Assembly (NCBI RefSeq): GCF_003626645.1
Contig: NZ_RBAM01000024.1
Span: 1 to 56,019, forward strand
From: Streptomyces klenkii
GTDB lineage: Bacteria; Actinomycetota; Actinomycetes; Streptomycetales; Streptomycetaceae
Length of the DNA stretch: 56,019 nt
Reading direction: 5' to 3'
Positions 16,282-24,991 of this stretch are shown in pieces. How positions within the stretch are numbered: position 1 is the stretch's first letter; each line of letters begins with the position of its first letter. Under the pieces are notes generated by a model that did no database searches, was not told the DNA's origin, and was given only the letters and a program-made list of their open reading frames with translations. The position numbers and the translations under genes are program-made.

Positions 16282-17039
16282 CAGAACACGACCTCCACAT
16301 CGTTTCGGACGGCAATGACCGCGAACTGGAGGTCCGAGAAGCCGCCCGTCGTCGTGGTGACGACCCGCAGGTAGCGCTCCACCGTCTGATCCCGCGCGGT
16401 CTGGATCCGCTCCCACCCCGGGGTGCTGCCGGTGATCTGGGTGAAGGCGCCGCCCGTGACGCCGGACCACGTGTCGACGGCGCCGTCGTCGCTGGACTCC
16501 TGCACGGTGATCGTGGCGTCCGTGCCGGTGAACGCAACGATGTGGAGGTAGAGCTGCGCCCCGAACGCCGTGGAGCCGGTACCGAAGTCGACGCTGCTGC
16601 CGTTGGTGGCCGCCGAGTCCGTGCGCACCCCGGCGGTCAGCTGCCGCCCCCACTCCAGGCCGTAGGCGTTGGCCTGTGACTCCACCGCGAACGTGAGGGA
16701 CCCGTCGTCCCCGCGCGTCGGGTCGTAGCTGATCTGCTTCGCGACGAGAGCCGCCGCCGGCGCCCCGAGCGTAGTCCCGCGATGGTAGGTCACCAGCACG
16801 TCCGAGCGGGGCAGCGCGGACAGCCGCTCGTGGGAGCGGCCCGTGGCGGGGTTGAAGAACGCCACGAACTGGCAGCGCCCGTCCCGGGTGCCGCCCTTGC
16901 GTTCCGGGGCCGACTTGCAGATCCCGGTCATGTCCAGCGCCGCGGGGCCGCCGCCGACGTTCCCGATGCTCCCGATATCGCACCCCAGGGCGTACCCGGA
17001 GATCATGAGGTCGTCCCCGAGGCCGGACTGCTTGCTCAT
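16281..17039 (-). CDS. Major tail (tube) protein
   Basis: 252 residues starting MSKQSGLGDDLMISGYALGC, with SHERLSALPRSDVLVTYHRG and a beta-rich C-terminal half (AQLYLHIVAFTGTDATITVQ). The starting formula with DDLMISGY and the following domain are typical of actinophage major tail proteins. It follows the tail terminator-like gene and precedes the chaperones and tape measure, the canonical spot. Confidence 0.85.
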   Translation of the reverse strand: MSKQSGLGDDLMISGYALGCDIGSIGNVGGGPAALDMTGICKSAPERKGGTRDGRCQFVAFFNPATGRSHERLSALPRSDVLVTYHRGTTLGAPAAALVAKQISYDPTRGDDGSLTFAVESQANAYGLEWGRQLTAGVRTDSAATNGSSVDFGTGSTAFGAQLYLHIVAFTGTDATITVQESSDDGAVDTWSGVTGGAFTQITGSTPGWERIQTARDQTVERYLRVVTTTTGGFSDLQFAVIAVRNDVEVVF

Positions 17040-17052
17040 GCTGCACCACCTC

Positions 17053-17508
17053 TCAGGGGGTCTGGGGCCACAGGTCGTCCACGATCAGCGGCAGCGTGAT
17101 CGTGTACACGCGGAAGGTCTGGTCCGCCGTCTCCAGGTAGCCGTCCTGGCCGGTGAGGCCGGGTCCGTGGGCGCCGAAGATGTCGACCTGCCGCACCAGG
17201 CCCCCGAGAGTGAAGTCGGCGATGTACGCCCGGAACAGGCCGTCGATCGCGTCGATCAGGTTCGGGTCCATCGCGTCCAGCGGCTCCTGGAGGGCGGAGG
17301 TGTACAGGCGCACCATGCACACCAGGCCGCCGGTGGTCGTGGCCAGGCCCGAGCTGCGGACCGGCCGGACCGGTCCGGTCCACACGGCTGCGGTCAGCCC
17401 GTTGCCCGGCGGGTTGACCGGTTCGTGGCCGTTGACCTGCTCGAAGTGGCCGGACGCGGCGGCATGGGAGACGACGGCGTTGAGGATGTCGCGGATCTGG
17501 ATAGCCAC
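17053..17508 (-). CDS. Putative tail terminator protein
   Basis: 151 residues (MAIQIRDILNAVVSHAAAS; MVRLYTSALQEPLDAMDPNL; LETADQTFRVYTITLPLIVD). Size, alpha-beta pattern and the place between the gp10-like protein and the tube protein fit the gpU-like tail terminator that caps the tube. ATG start four nt after the preceding stop. Confidence 0.7.
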   Translation of the reverse strand: MAIQIRDILNAVVSHAAASGHFEQVNGHEPVNPPGNGLTAAVWTGPVRPVRSSGLATTTGGLVCMVRLYTSALQEPLDAMDPNLIDAIDGLFRAYIADFTLGGLVRQVDIFGAHGPGLTGQDGYLETADQTFRVYTITLPLIVDDLWPQTP

Positions 17509-17512
17509 GGCG

Positions 17513-17899
17513 TCACATCCTGCTCGTGTAGCGGGGCAGCATCCGCTGCGCGATCTGGCCGGCGCGGGCCCGCGTCAGCTCCCTCGCCTGCGACCAGTGG
17601 CCGTAGCCCTTGAAGCGGGTGACGGGGTAGTTGCGGGAGCCGGTGCCCTCCAGCCACGGCCCGTAGACCACGCCGGAGTCGTGGACGCGGGCCACCTGGG
17701 GGCTCTCGGTGCGCGTCTCGACGCGGGACTCGTAGTAGCCGGTCGGCCGGCGGAAGTAGCTGCCGGTCAGCCGCAGTACCTGCTCCTCGGCGAACTCGGC
17801 GACGGTGTCGCGGACGTCCCTGGCGTACTCCTCCGTCACGGCGGCGGCGCGGCCGTCGAACAGCGGGCCGCGGGCGTCTACGTCGATGGTGAAGCGCAC
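17513..17899 (-). CDS. Head-tail connector, HK97 gp10-like
   Basis: 128 residues. A helical start (EEYARDVRDTVAEFAEEQVL) is followed by YYESRVETRTESPQVARVHD and a VYGPWLEGTGSRNYPVTRFKG motif, a hallmark of gp10-type neck or tail-completion proteins. It begins just after the 349-residue connector gene. Confidence 0.75.
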   Translation of the reverse strand: MRFTIDVDARGPLFDGRAAAVTEEYARDVRDTVAEFAEEQVLRLTGSYFRRPTGYYESRVETRTESPQVARVHDSGVVYGPWLEGTGSRNYPVTRFKGYGHWSQARELTRARAGQIAQRMLPRYTSRM

Positions 17900-17900
17900 G

Positions 17901-18950
17901 TCACACCCCTCTCAGCCGGGCCTTGCGGCCGTGGCTCGTATAGACCCGCTCGCGGAGCCGCTGGAGCGCTATCTGCTCGGACTCCCGCTGCGACAGCCCA
18001 CCGCGGCCCGCTTTCCCCCACCCGGCTTGCCCCTGGAGGATCTGGTTGACGGCCTCCGCCAGGGAGAGTTCCCGCACGGGCGGCGGCGGGTCCCAGCGGT
18101 GCACGGTGGCGCTGCTCGCGTGGGTGGCGGCAGTGGTGCCCAGGACGCCGCGCCGCACGGTCAGCGTGCGGGGGGCGTACACGGCGGCGCCCGTGGTGTG
18201 GGTGGCGAGGACGCTGCCGTCCCAGCCGCGCTTGACCGTGAGGCTGTTGCCCGCGATGTCGACGATGAGCATCCGCTCCGAGTCGACGAGGATGGTCTCA
18301 CCGGACGCGAAGGCGGCGCCCGACCCCACTTGGACGGTGACCGCGTTGGCCTGCGCCGCGAGGTCCGCGCCGACGGTCTGCCCGGTGTCGAGCTGCGCCC
18401 GGCCCGTGACGAGCACCCGCTCGTCGTCGATGCGCAGCAGGGAGCCGACGCCAACCTCCGCCGATGTGGCGGCGTCCACGTCGATCCCGGTCTCCGCCGC
18501 GTCCAGCGCCCCTACGGTGGCACCCAGGGGCGTCTCGTCGTCCCTGTAGCCCCACAGGCCGGTGATGGCGATGTCCCGCTGGTGGGTATCCCCGCCGCCG
18601 AACGCCGCGTTGGAGTCGAGGTCCAGCTCAAGGCGCCGGAAGGGGGGCCCCGATGTGTTGGGCTCCAGGAAGTAGTCGCCGGCCGCGATGGTGACGCCGC
18701 CGGACATCAGCGACGTGACGCTGATCAGCTCGTTGTCGTCCAGCCACAGCCGCCACGGGCGCGCCCGCTGAGCATTCGGCCAGTCGAAGTACCGCGTGCC
18801 CAGCTCCGGGTAGAACCGGCGGTGCAGCAGCCCCTCCACCGTCCGGGACGCCGACTCGACCGCCCGGTCGATCCGCCGGTCCGCGCGCGCAGTCTCCTTG
18901 TAGTCCAGCTCGGCCTTGACTTCCTCGCGCGTGCAGTACCAAGGCAGCAC
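17901..18950 (-). CDS. Head-tail adaptor with beta insert (gp6-like)
   Basis: 349 residues. The first ~60 (EEVKAELDYKETARADRRIDRAV then VEGLLHRRFYPE) match the helical core of HK97 gp6-type connectors that sit under the portal. The middle holds two similar beta units of about 60 residues (VGSLLRIDDERVLVTGRAQL and FASGETILVDSERMLIVDIA), longer than the ~110-residue family norm. An extended adaptor exposed at the neck is likely. Confidence 0.75.
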   Translation of the reverse strand: MLPWYCTREEVKAELDYKETARADRRIDRAVESASRTVEGLLHRRFYPELGTRYFDWPNAQRARPWRLWLDDNELISVTSLMSGGVTIAAGDYFLEPNTSGPPFRRLELDLDSNAAFGGGDTHQRDIAITGLWGYRDDETPLGATVGALDAAETGIDVDAATSAEVGVGSLLRIDDERVLVTGRAQLDTGQTVGADLAAQANAVTVQVGSGAAFASGETILVDSERMLIVDIAGNSLTVKRGWDGSVLATHTTGAAVYAPRTLTVRRGVLGTTAATHASSATVHRWDPPPPVRELSLAEAVNQILQGQAGWGKAGRGGLSQRESEQIALQRLRERVYTSHGRKARLRGV

Positions 18951-18966
18951 AGGCGGCCACCTCCCC

Positions 18967-19530
18967 TCAGCGGACCGCGGCGAACAGCGGGATGTACGCC
19001 GTCCCGGTCCCGTAGCTGACTGGATTCGGCAGCGACGTGTGCGGCTCCACGTAGGACGCCCGGTAGTCCCCGGCCGACAGGTTGATGTTGGCGAACGCCG
19101 GGCCGCCGGCCGCCCCAGCGGACCGAGGAATCTGCGGCCCGGTCGACCCGTTGAACAAGATCCCGAACCGGTAGTGCTGCCTGGTCAGCGTCCCGGCCAG
19201 TGTGAGCGTCTGCACGCCTGTCGACCCGAAGTCCGCCACCGCATCCTTCGATGCGACCACCTCGCCGTCCGCGTCGAACAGCGCCACGAAGCACTGCCCC
19301 GATGTCGGTGAGGTAGCGGCGACGCTCACGTAGTAGTCCAGCGCCGTCGCCGCGAACGGCTCATCCACCGGCAGTCGGGACAGATAGAGACGCCCGGCGG
19401 CCAGCGTCAGGGTCGTCGAACACGTATCCGGCGCCGTGGTCCACGTCTGGTAGCCCTGCCGCGCCGGCGTCGGCATGCCCTGCACGCCGAGGTTCTCCCG
19501 ACCGCTCGCAGCTTTGCTGAGGACGCCCAC
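18967..19530 (-). CDS. Putative structural protein, 187 aa
   Basis: 187 residues; a short lead then a beta-rich domain (TLAAGRLYLSRLPVDEPFAA, YYVSVAATSPTSGQCFVALF, AYIPLFAAVR). The pattern resembles head-fibre or decoration domains. It lies between a zinc-ribbon protein and the adaptor in the head-completion region. Family not certain. Confidence 0.65.
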   Translation of the reverse strand: MGVLSKAASGRENLGVQGMPTPARQGYQTWTTAPDTCSTTLTLAAGRLYLSRLPVDEPFAATALDYYVSVAATSPTSGQCFVALFDADGEVVASKDAVADFGSTGVQTLTLAGTLTRQHYRFGILFNGSTGPQIPRSAGAAGGPAFANINLSAGDYRASYVEPHTSLPNPVSYGTGTAYIPLFAAVR

Positions 19531-19542
19531 GGGGTCACCCCC

Positions 19543-19986
19543 TCATTCGCCTTCGGCGTCAGCCGGGGAGGTAGGTCCCGTCGGGGCGCCAGCCGTCCCA
19601 GGGGCAGAAGAGCTGCCCGTCCGGGCCCGCGTCGAGCGGTTCCCCGTCGTTCGGGCACGCTTCTGGGGGGCGGGCCTGCTCGTCTCGGTACTCGTCCGCG
19701 GCTGCTCGGCCGATGCTGATGAGCTGTTCCCAGGAGATGACTCCTCGCCCCCTTCCGGCTCGTCGTTGTCTGCGGTGTCCAGAGCAGCGGGCCACGCGTC
19801 GGGCTCGGCCCCGTCCGTCCAGACGCCGCCCACGACGGCCGCGCCCGCAATGCTGGCCCCGCCGTGGCGGGTGATCTTCGGCGGCATGGCGCCGTCCTCC
19901 TCGTAGGCCGTCGACTGGCAGTGCGGGCACGCCCAGAGACCGACCGCGAAGCGTGTGGTGCAATCGCGGCATCGCTGGAGCGCCAT
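19543..19986 (-). CDS. Zinc-ribbon protein, 147 aa; C-terminal frame uncertain
   Basis: ATG 19986 gives CRDC and CPHC (a four-Cys zinc ribbon within the first 23 residues), then KITRHGGASIAGAAVVGGVW and an acidic DNDEPEGGEE linker. After the linker this frame becomes Ser/Thr/Arg/Pro-rich and looks non-natural, while the -1 frame carries a family-like module (see the next entry). So the real product may be shorter, frameshifted, or two proteins. Found in the head-completion region of the late operon. Confidence 0.65.
   Translation of the reverse strand: MALQRCRDCTTRFAVGLWACPHCQSTAYEEDGAMPPKITRHGGASIAGAAVVGGVWTDGAEPDAWPAALDTADNDEPEGGEESSPGNSSSASAEQPRTSTETSRPAPQKRARTTGNRSTRARTGSSSAPGTAGAPTGPTSPADAEGE
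19559..19741 (-). CDS. SWEQL / ACPNDGEPL module in the -1 frame
   Basis: Sixty residues (ISWEQLISIGRAAADEYRDE, then ACPNDGEPLDAGPDGQLFC and PWDGWRPDG) form a coherent Cys-containing module of a kind I associate with Streptomyces phage head genes. No ATG, GTG or TTG lies close upstream in this frame; the nearest candidates are ATC at 19738 or a -1 slip near GAA-GGG-GGC (about 19749-19755) from the zinc-ribbon gene, giving a 142-residue fusion. Start of translation is unresolved. Confidence 0.5.
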   Translation of the reverse strand, partial: VISWEQLISIGRAAADEYRDEQARPPEACPNDGEPLDAGPDGQLFCPWDGWRPDGTYLPG

Positions 19987-19988
19987 GG

Positions 19989-20438
19989 CTACGCCGCCGC
20001 GACGGTCGCGCCGTCGTCGTAGGGGACGTAGGTCAGGTACCAGGTGATGGCACCGTCCGTGCCCGCACTGACGTGCTCGATCTGCCCGACAGGCAGGAAC
20101 AGCGGCCGCGCCAGGCCGCCGGCGCCCTTGACGATGCTCGACGCCGGGGCGCCGTCGAAGCCGAGGACTGTGCCAGCGGTGGTGTCGGTGGTGCCGATAT
20201 CGGTGGCCGCCACCAGGTCCGAGGTGTCTCCGGCGGTGGGGTTGATCTGAAGCTTGTAGGAGTTGGCCACGGTGATGGAGGTGGTGACTACGCCGACCAG
20301 GCTGGTGATCGCGACCCGGCCGCCGGCCACAGTGAACAGGGGCACCGTCGTCGCGGCCAGGGTGCCCGTTGCCTTGGAGATGGGGCCTCGGCCGAACAGG
20401 AGGCTCCTGAACTGCTCGCCCTGGATGATGACGCTCAT
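19989..20438 (-). CDS. Putative head-associated protein, 149 aa
   Basis: 149 residues (MSVIIQGEQFRSLLFGRGPI, ITSLVGVVTTSITVANSYKL, ARPLFLPVGQIEHVSAG). Beta-rich with few charges, two genes downstream of the capsid gene. This fits a capsid decoration or head-tail joining role. The stop nearly abuts the zinc-ribbon ATG. Confidence 0.65.
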   Translation of the reverse strand: MSVIIQGEQFRSLLFGRGPISKATGTLAATTVPLFTVAGGRVAITSLVGVVTTSITVANSYKLQINPTAGDTSDLVAATDIGTTDTTAGTVLGFDGAPASSIVKGAGGLARPLFLPVGQIEHVSAGTDGAITWYLTYVPYDDGATVAAA

Positions 20439-20452
20439 TGATCAGTCCCCTC

Positions 20453-20872
20453 TCAGACCAGGGCCGCGAGGTTCTGCGGGGTGCGCTGCACGGCCAGGTC
20501 ATGCAGGATCGCGACGACCGTGCCCGTGCTCGTGGACGTGCACTTCACGTGAGTAAAGCCGTCCGACAGTTCCTCGGCGTGGACCGTGAACACGGCGCAG
20601 TCGAGTCCCGCCGCGCCGGAGATGGTGACGGCGGCGTCGGCGGTCTGGGTCTGCTCCGCCCACGCGCCGCCCACGCCGTCGCTGGTGTAGTAGTGGTCGA
20701 CGACGTCCAGGTCTGCCGCGCCGGTGCCGGCCGCGTCCTCTGCCTCCTGGACGGTGAACGTGTCGCCGGCGCCGAGGTAGCAGACGAACGAGACGGCGGT
20801 GGCGTCCCTGAGGGGAACGAGGACGCCGTCGGCGACGGCGATGACGTTGAAGACCCTTCCGAGTCCGTCCAT
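20453..20872 (-). CDS. Putative capsid-associated protein, 139 aa
   Basis: 139 residues with beta strands (AVADGVLVPLRDATAVSFVC, DTFTVQEAEDAAGT, FTHVKCTSTSTGTVVAILHD). Immediately downstream of the major capsid gene past a strong hairpin. Decoration protein is the best guess from position; no known motif. Confidence 0.65.
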   Translation of the reverse strand: MDGLGRVFNVIAVADGVLVPLRDATAVSFVCYLGAGDTFTVQEAEDAAGTGAADLDVVDHYYTSDGVGGAWAEQTQTADAAVTISGAAGLDCAVFTVHAEELSDGFTHVKCTSTSTGTVVAILHDLAVQRTPQNLAALV

Positions 20873-20911
20873 GGGTGCCCTCCTTGAGGGGGTTGATTGC
20901 CTCTGCGGATG

Positions 20912-20943
20912 GCCCCGGCCAGGGCGTTACTGCTGGCCGGGGC
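20912..20943 (-). terminator. Hairpin downstream of the capsid gene
   Basis: GCCCCGGCCAG (20912-20922) pairs perfectly with CTGGCCGGGGC (20933-20943) around a 10-nt loop in the 78-nt gap after the capsid stop. Probably partial termination or transcript stabilisation that raises capsid yield relative to genes below. Confidence 0.6.
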
Positions 20944-20950
20944 TGGCTGG

Positions 20951-22294
20951 TCAGGCTCGGGTGGCGATCTTCACGAAGGGGCTGAGGGTGTTGGACCCCT
21001 TCTTGGGGGTGATCGCCGACTTGATCCACGGCTGGCCGTCGACCCGCTCGATCACGCGCATCGCGGTCTTGTCGTTGCCGAACTTGAAGTGCGTGCTGGT
21101 CTCGGCCTGCATCGCCTGCCGGTCGCCGATCAGGTAGTAGCCGAAGTCGACGAAGTTGATGTCGCCCGCGGTGCCGACCGTGCTGGCCTTCTCGGTGAAG
21201 ATCACCGGGCGGCCCAGGATGGTCATGGGCGGGGCGCCTGCACCGTCGCCGTTGCCGATCCACACCGCGGAGCCGCCCGTGCCCACCGACAGGGCCATGG
21301 TGGCCAGCTCGGGGAAGGTGTCGATGTGGGCCACCCAGACCGCTCGGCCGATCGAGCTGGGCAGCATACGGGAGTACGCCTTGACGATGTTCTCCCACAC
21401 GATGGTCCCGGCGCTCTGCCCGGATTCCTTGGCCACCGACACGGCGGCAGGGGCGTTGAGGTAGCCCAGGGGCTGCCCGACGCCGTTGCCTTCGGTGAAC
21501 GCGACGTCCTCGAACCAGGCGAGGGCCTCGGGGTAGGACTCGCCCATGAACTGTTCGAGGCTGATGATCGAGTCGGTGAACAGCTCGTTGGGGATCTCGC
21601 TGTACAGCGTCAGCTTCTTCGCCGTCAGTGTGATCCGGCCGAACGTCGGCGCCGAGTCGACGAGGGTGCCGCCCTCCTCCGTCCAGTAGCCGACGATCCC
21701 GCCGTACACGCTGCTCGCGTTGCTGGTGGAGTCGATCATCGGGTAGGGGACAGTCAGCGTCTCCATCGGCACCACGCGGGCCCGGGAGCGGACGACGGAC
21801 ATCTCCAGAGAGACCCGCAGCAGCTCGGACCGCAGCGACTCCGGGATGAGGAACCCGCCGTCGGACGGCACGGAGGACCCGAACGCGTTCTGTATGCGCG
21901 CGATCTGGTCCTGCGCGGCCATCGCGGTCTGGCCCTTCGCGCCCGCCCACACCGCGCCGAGGAAGTCCGTCCAGTTCCCGAACTGCTTGTCGAGGCCGGC
22001 GCCGGGCGCCTTGGGGTTGTAGTGCTTGGACCGGGCCACCGGGGCGCCGTCGGGGGCCAGGTTCAGGCGGTTGATCGTCTCGATCTGGTCGCCGCGGAGG
22101 ATGTCGGCGAACTGCTTCTGCGTCTCCTCGCGGATCTGCGCGACGATGCTCTCGTCGCTGCGCGCCTGCCCCTTGGCGTACTCGGTGATGAAGTCCTTGA
22201 GAGTGTCGGGGGACTCCACGATCCTGGTGAGGGTCGCGGTGTCGCCGAGTGCTTCCGCCAGCTCGTCGGCGTTGCGCGGGACGGTCGTGGTCAC
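20951..22294 (-). CDS. Major capsid protein, HK97 fold
   Basis: 447 residues. The first ~115 form a charged helical delta domain (LAEALGDTATLTRIVES, IVAQIREETQKQFADILRGD). The mature-like part follows GSSVPSDGGFLIPESLRSEL, the typical entry to the HK97 N-arm. ITLTAKKLTLYSEIPNELF and the late MTILGRPVIFTEKAS and FGYYLIGDRQAMQ are conserved elements of the family. Cleavage by the neighbouring ClpP-type protease is likely. GTG start coupled to the protease stop (GTGA). Confidence 0.95.
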   Translation of the reverse strand: MTTTVPRNADELAEALGDTATLTRIVESPDTLKDFITEYAKGQARSDESIVAQIREETQKQFADILRGDQIETINRLNLAPDGAPVARSKHYNPKAPGAGLDKQFGNWTDFLGAVWAGAKGQTAMAAQDQIARIQNAFGSSVPSDGGFLIPESLRSELLRVSLEMSVVRSRARVVPMETLTVPYPMIDSTSNASSVYGGIVGYWTEEGGTLVDSAPTFGRITLTAKKLTLYSEIPNELFTDSIISLEQFMGESYPEALAWFEDVAFTEGNGVGQPLGYLNAPAAVSVAKESGQSAGTIVWENIVKAYSRMLPSSIGRAVWVAHIDTFPELATMALSVGTGGSAVWIGNGDGAGAPPMTILGRPVIFTEKASTVGTAGDINFVDFGYYLIGDRQAMQAETSTHFKFGNDKTAMRVIERVDGQPWIKSAITPKKGSNTLSPFVKIATRA

Positions 22295-23379
22295 TGTGCC
22301 TCCTCGGGCGTGGTCGTCGTCGCGCTGGACGGCGTCGGGTTGGTGAGGTGCGCGACGAGCGACGACCAGCCGGGTCGCGCCTGCGCGGTGAGGCGGGCGG
22401 TGATGTCCGCCCAGGTGTCGGCGGGCCCGCCTTCGGGCTCGTCCTCATGGGTGGAGCCCGTCACCGTGGTGGTGGCGGGCGCCTCTCCGGTGGTGGTGTT
22501 GTCGGGTGGGGGGTCGGGCGTGGTGGAGACGTGGGTGTCGGCCCGTGCAGCGGTGTCGCGCCGGAGGACGGCCGCGACAAGGGCATGTGAGTCGGCGTCG
22601 AGGTTGACGTCGCGGGTCAGGACACCGCCCGTGGCCAGTGGCTCGCGCTCGCCGTCCGTCTTGGCGGCCAGCGGCGCGGGCGCGGCCTGCCTCCCGGCGT
22701 ACCGGAACGCCGACAGGTCCCACCGGGCGGCCATCGCCGGCTCCGGCTCCGCCGGCTCCTCCTCGCGGCCCTTCCGGGGGAGCTGCGCCACCTCATCGGC
22801 CAGGCCCGCCTTGACGGCCTCGTCCGCGAGGTACCAGGTCTCCGCCGTCATCCTCTGCCGCCACTCGTCGCGGCTGCCTCCGGCGCGGGCGGCGTACACG
22901 TCGGCGATGTTGTCGGACTGGAGATCCAGCAGGTCAGCCAACTCGCGCATGTCGCTGGCATTGCCCATGCAAAGCCCGCTGGCGTCGTGGATCATGAGCT
23001 GGGTGTTCGGCATCATCACGAGCCGGTCACCGGCCATCGCGATCACGCTCGCGATCGAGGCGGCGATGCCGTCCACGCGGGTCGTCACCGTCGCTGGGTG
23101 CGCGCGAAGGGCGTTGGCGATGGCGATCCCCTCGAAGACGCTGCCGCCGGGGGAGTTGAGCCGGACCGTGATGCGGCCCGTCTTGATCTCCGACAGCTCG
23201 TCGATCAGGGCCTCGGCGGTCGCGCCGAACCATCCGCCGATCTCCTCGTACAGCAGGATCTCGGTCTCGTCGTCGGCGGCGTTGCGGATCTGGTACCAGC
23301 CGTCCGGGGGCTGCTCGCGCAGCTGGGCGCGGAGCCCGATCGACTCGGCGCGCGCCTGGAGGTTCTCAATCCACACCAT
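22291..23379 (-). CDS. ClpP-type head maturation protease
   Basis: 362 residues. RITVRLNSPGGSVFEGIAIA and VDGIAASIASVIAMAGD carry the oxyanion region and catalytic Ser (about 108); MPNTQLMIHDAS has the catalytic His (about 131). This is the S14-like prohead protease of HK97-type phages. The C-terminal ~120 residues are a Pro/Thr/Ala-rich tail ending in many TTT and EEAQ elements, longer than the catalytic fold requires and possibly a scaffold-like segment, since no separate scaffold gene is seen. Confidence 0.95.
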   Translation of the reverse strand: MVWIENLQARAESIGLRAQLREQPPDGWYQIRNAADDETEILLYEEIGGWFGATAEALIDELSEIKTGRITVRLNSPGGSVFEGIAIANALRAHPATVTTRVDGIAASIASVIAMAGDRLVMMPNTQLMIHDASGLCMGNASDMRELADLLDLQSDNIADVYAARAGGSRDEWRQRMTAETWYLADEAVKAGLADEVAQLPRKGREEEPAEPEPAMAARWDLSAFRYAGRQAAPAPLAAKTDGEREPLATGGVLTRDVNLDADSHALVAAVLRRDTAARADTHVSTTPDPPPDNTTTGEAPATTTVTGSTHEDEPEGGPADTWADITARLTAQARPGWSSLVAHLTNPTPSSATTTTPEEAQ

Positions 23380-24991
23380 CGGTCCCCTCCTCGTTGTCGC
23401 CGCCGCGGCGGCCTCGCTTGACGACCTTGCAGCGGCAGTCGTTGCCGTACTTCGCGCCCTCGCAGTGGATGTAGCCGGAGCCGCCCGGGTAGTCCCGGTA
23501 CGCCTGCCGCCGGTTGCGGTACGTCCTGCCGTCGTTGTCCCTGCACGGCTCGCACGTGTCGTCGTCGTCCTGCGCTACGACGACCCACCGCTGCGCGTCG
23601 TCAACCTCCGGCACCCCGGCCAGGAGCCGCGCGGTGGCCTCCTCGAACGGTGTGCCCCGCGCCTGCGGCGGCGGCGCGGGCGCGCCGCCCTCCTCCGGCT
23701 CCTGCGGCAACTCGAATCCCAGCAACGGCAGCAGCAACCTGGCCAAGTCCGCCGGGGCGCCCTTCACCAACTCGATCAGCAGCGCTCGGTCCGGGTCCGC
23801 GCCCGGCTGCCCGAAAGCCATCTCCGGCAGACCGACCGCGTCCAGGGCCTCCGGCCCGTGCACGCCGGCGTCCACCAGCTCCTTGACGGCGCGGGCCCGC
23901 GCCGCCAGCTCGTTCGCCGCCAGCTCGCGGTCTTCGGGGACCGGGTTGACGTAGTCCCACTCCAGGCCCTCCGCGGTGCGCCCGTAGAGGGGCAGCAGCT
24001 CGTGGTTCAGGGCCTGTTTGATCCTCTCCAGCCGCGGCGTGGTGAGGTAGCGGGAGTAGATGACCTCCGCCGCCTCCATGTTCGCCCGGTTGGCGTCCTC
24101 GATGACGCCGAGCATCGGCGAAGGCATCCCGAACGCCTCGCGGATCACATCGCGGGCGATGCCGCGGAGTTCGGCGAACTGCATGTCCCGCTGGGTGAAC
24201 TTGCGGTCCACCCACTTGCCGTGTTCGAGGATCGCGACGCGGTGGGCGGCGGCAACGCCGCGATGCTGCTCGTTCCAGCGGTCGCGCAGCTCGTCGAACT
24301 CGGTGTCGGACAGGCCGTTGGGCACCTCAATGATGCCGCCGGGCTCCGCGGAATTGAGGAAGAAGTTCCGGTTCCACTCCGCCGAGTAGCGCACCGCGTC
24401 CAGGTCAGGCTGGAGGGCCTGGACCGGCCCCATCCCCCTGTACACGTCGAGGGGATTCGGCATCCGGATGTGGATAACCTCGTCCAGCCGCAGCGGGACC
24501 CGCTCCCCGTCGGGCCCCAGGTAGAGGTACCCGGACAGGAAGTTCTCCCGGTCCGGCACCGGCTCCATACGGTCCGGACGCACCGGCCACAGCTCCAGCG
24601 GGACCGACGCCCGCCCGCTGCGGGAGATCACCCACCACGCTTCGCCCGTCAGGTCGAGGTGCTGCTGGAACGTCTCGACGAACTCCATGCGCGGCATGAA
24701 CGGGTTCGGCTTGCGCCACAGGTCGAGCGCGGCGTGCCGGGTGACCTCGACGCGGTCCTCGTCCTGCCCGCTGGCCGCCTTGCGCCACAGCTTCCACTCC
24801 ACCAGCGCGGTGGAGGTGCTGGTGCGGTTGACGATGGCGAAGAGGGTGCCGACCGAGCCCATGGCGCGCATCTGCGCTTCGGCGTCGCGCCGCCCGGCCA
24901 TGGACAGGAACGGCCCGGAGTAGGCCCGGCCGACGTAGGGCAGCGGGGCCTTGTTCCTCAGCGCCGCCAGGGCCCGCAGCGGAGACCTCAC
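23366..24991 (-). CDS. Portal protein with MuF-like C-terminal Cys domain
   Basis: 541 residues. Residues 1-400 are an HK97-type portal (YVGRAYSGPFLSMAGRRDAE, ALVEWKLWR, HIRMPNPLDVYRGMGPVQAL, EPGGIIEVPNGLSD). The last ~90 residues end CEPCRDNDGRTYRNRRQAY, YPGGSGYIHC and CRCKVVKRG, the zinc-binding C-terminus usually found in MuF-type minor head proteins. So this looks like a portal fused to a head-morphogenesis tail. GTG start overlaps the small membrane gene's stop; the end overlaps the protease start by 14 nt. Confidence 0.9.
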   Translation of the reverse strand: MRSPLRALAALRNKAPLPYVGRAYSGPFLSMAGRRDAEAQMRAMGSVGTLFAIVNRTSTSTALVEWKLWRKAASGQDEDRVEVTRHAALDLWRKPNPFMPRMEFVETFQQHLDLTGEAWWVISRSGRASVPLELWPVRPDRMEPVPDRENFLSGYLYLGPDGERVPLRLDEVIHIRMPNPLDVYRGMGPVQALQPDLDAVRYSAEWNRNFFLNSAEPGGIIEVPNGLSDTEFDELRDRWNEQHRGVAAAHRVAILEHGKWVDRKFTQRDMQFAELRGIARDVIREAFGMPSPMLGVIEDANRANMEAAEVIYSRYLTTPRLERIKQALNHELLPLYGRTAEGLEWDYVNPVPEDRELAANELAARARAVKELVDAGVHGPEALDAVGLPEMAFGQPGADPDRALLIELVKGAPADLARLLLPLLGFELPQEPEEGGAPAPPPQARGTPFEEATARLLAGVPEVDDAQRWVVVAQDDDDTCEPCRDNDGRTYRNRRQAYRDYPGGSGYIHCEGAKYGNDCRCKVVKRGRRGGDNEEGTDGVD

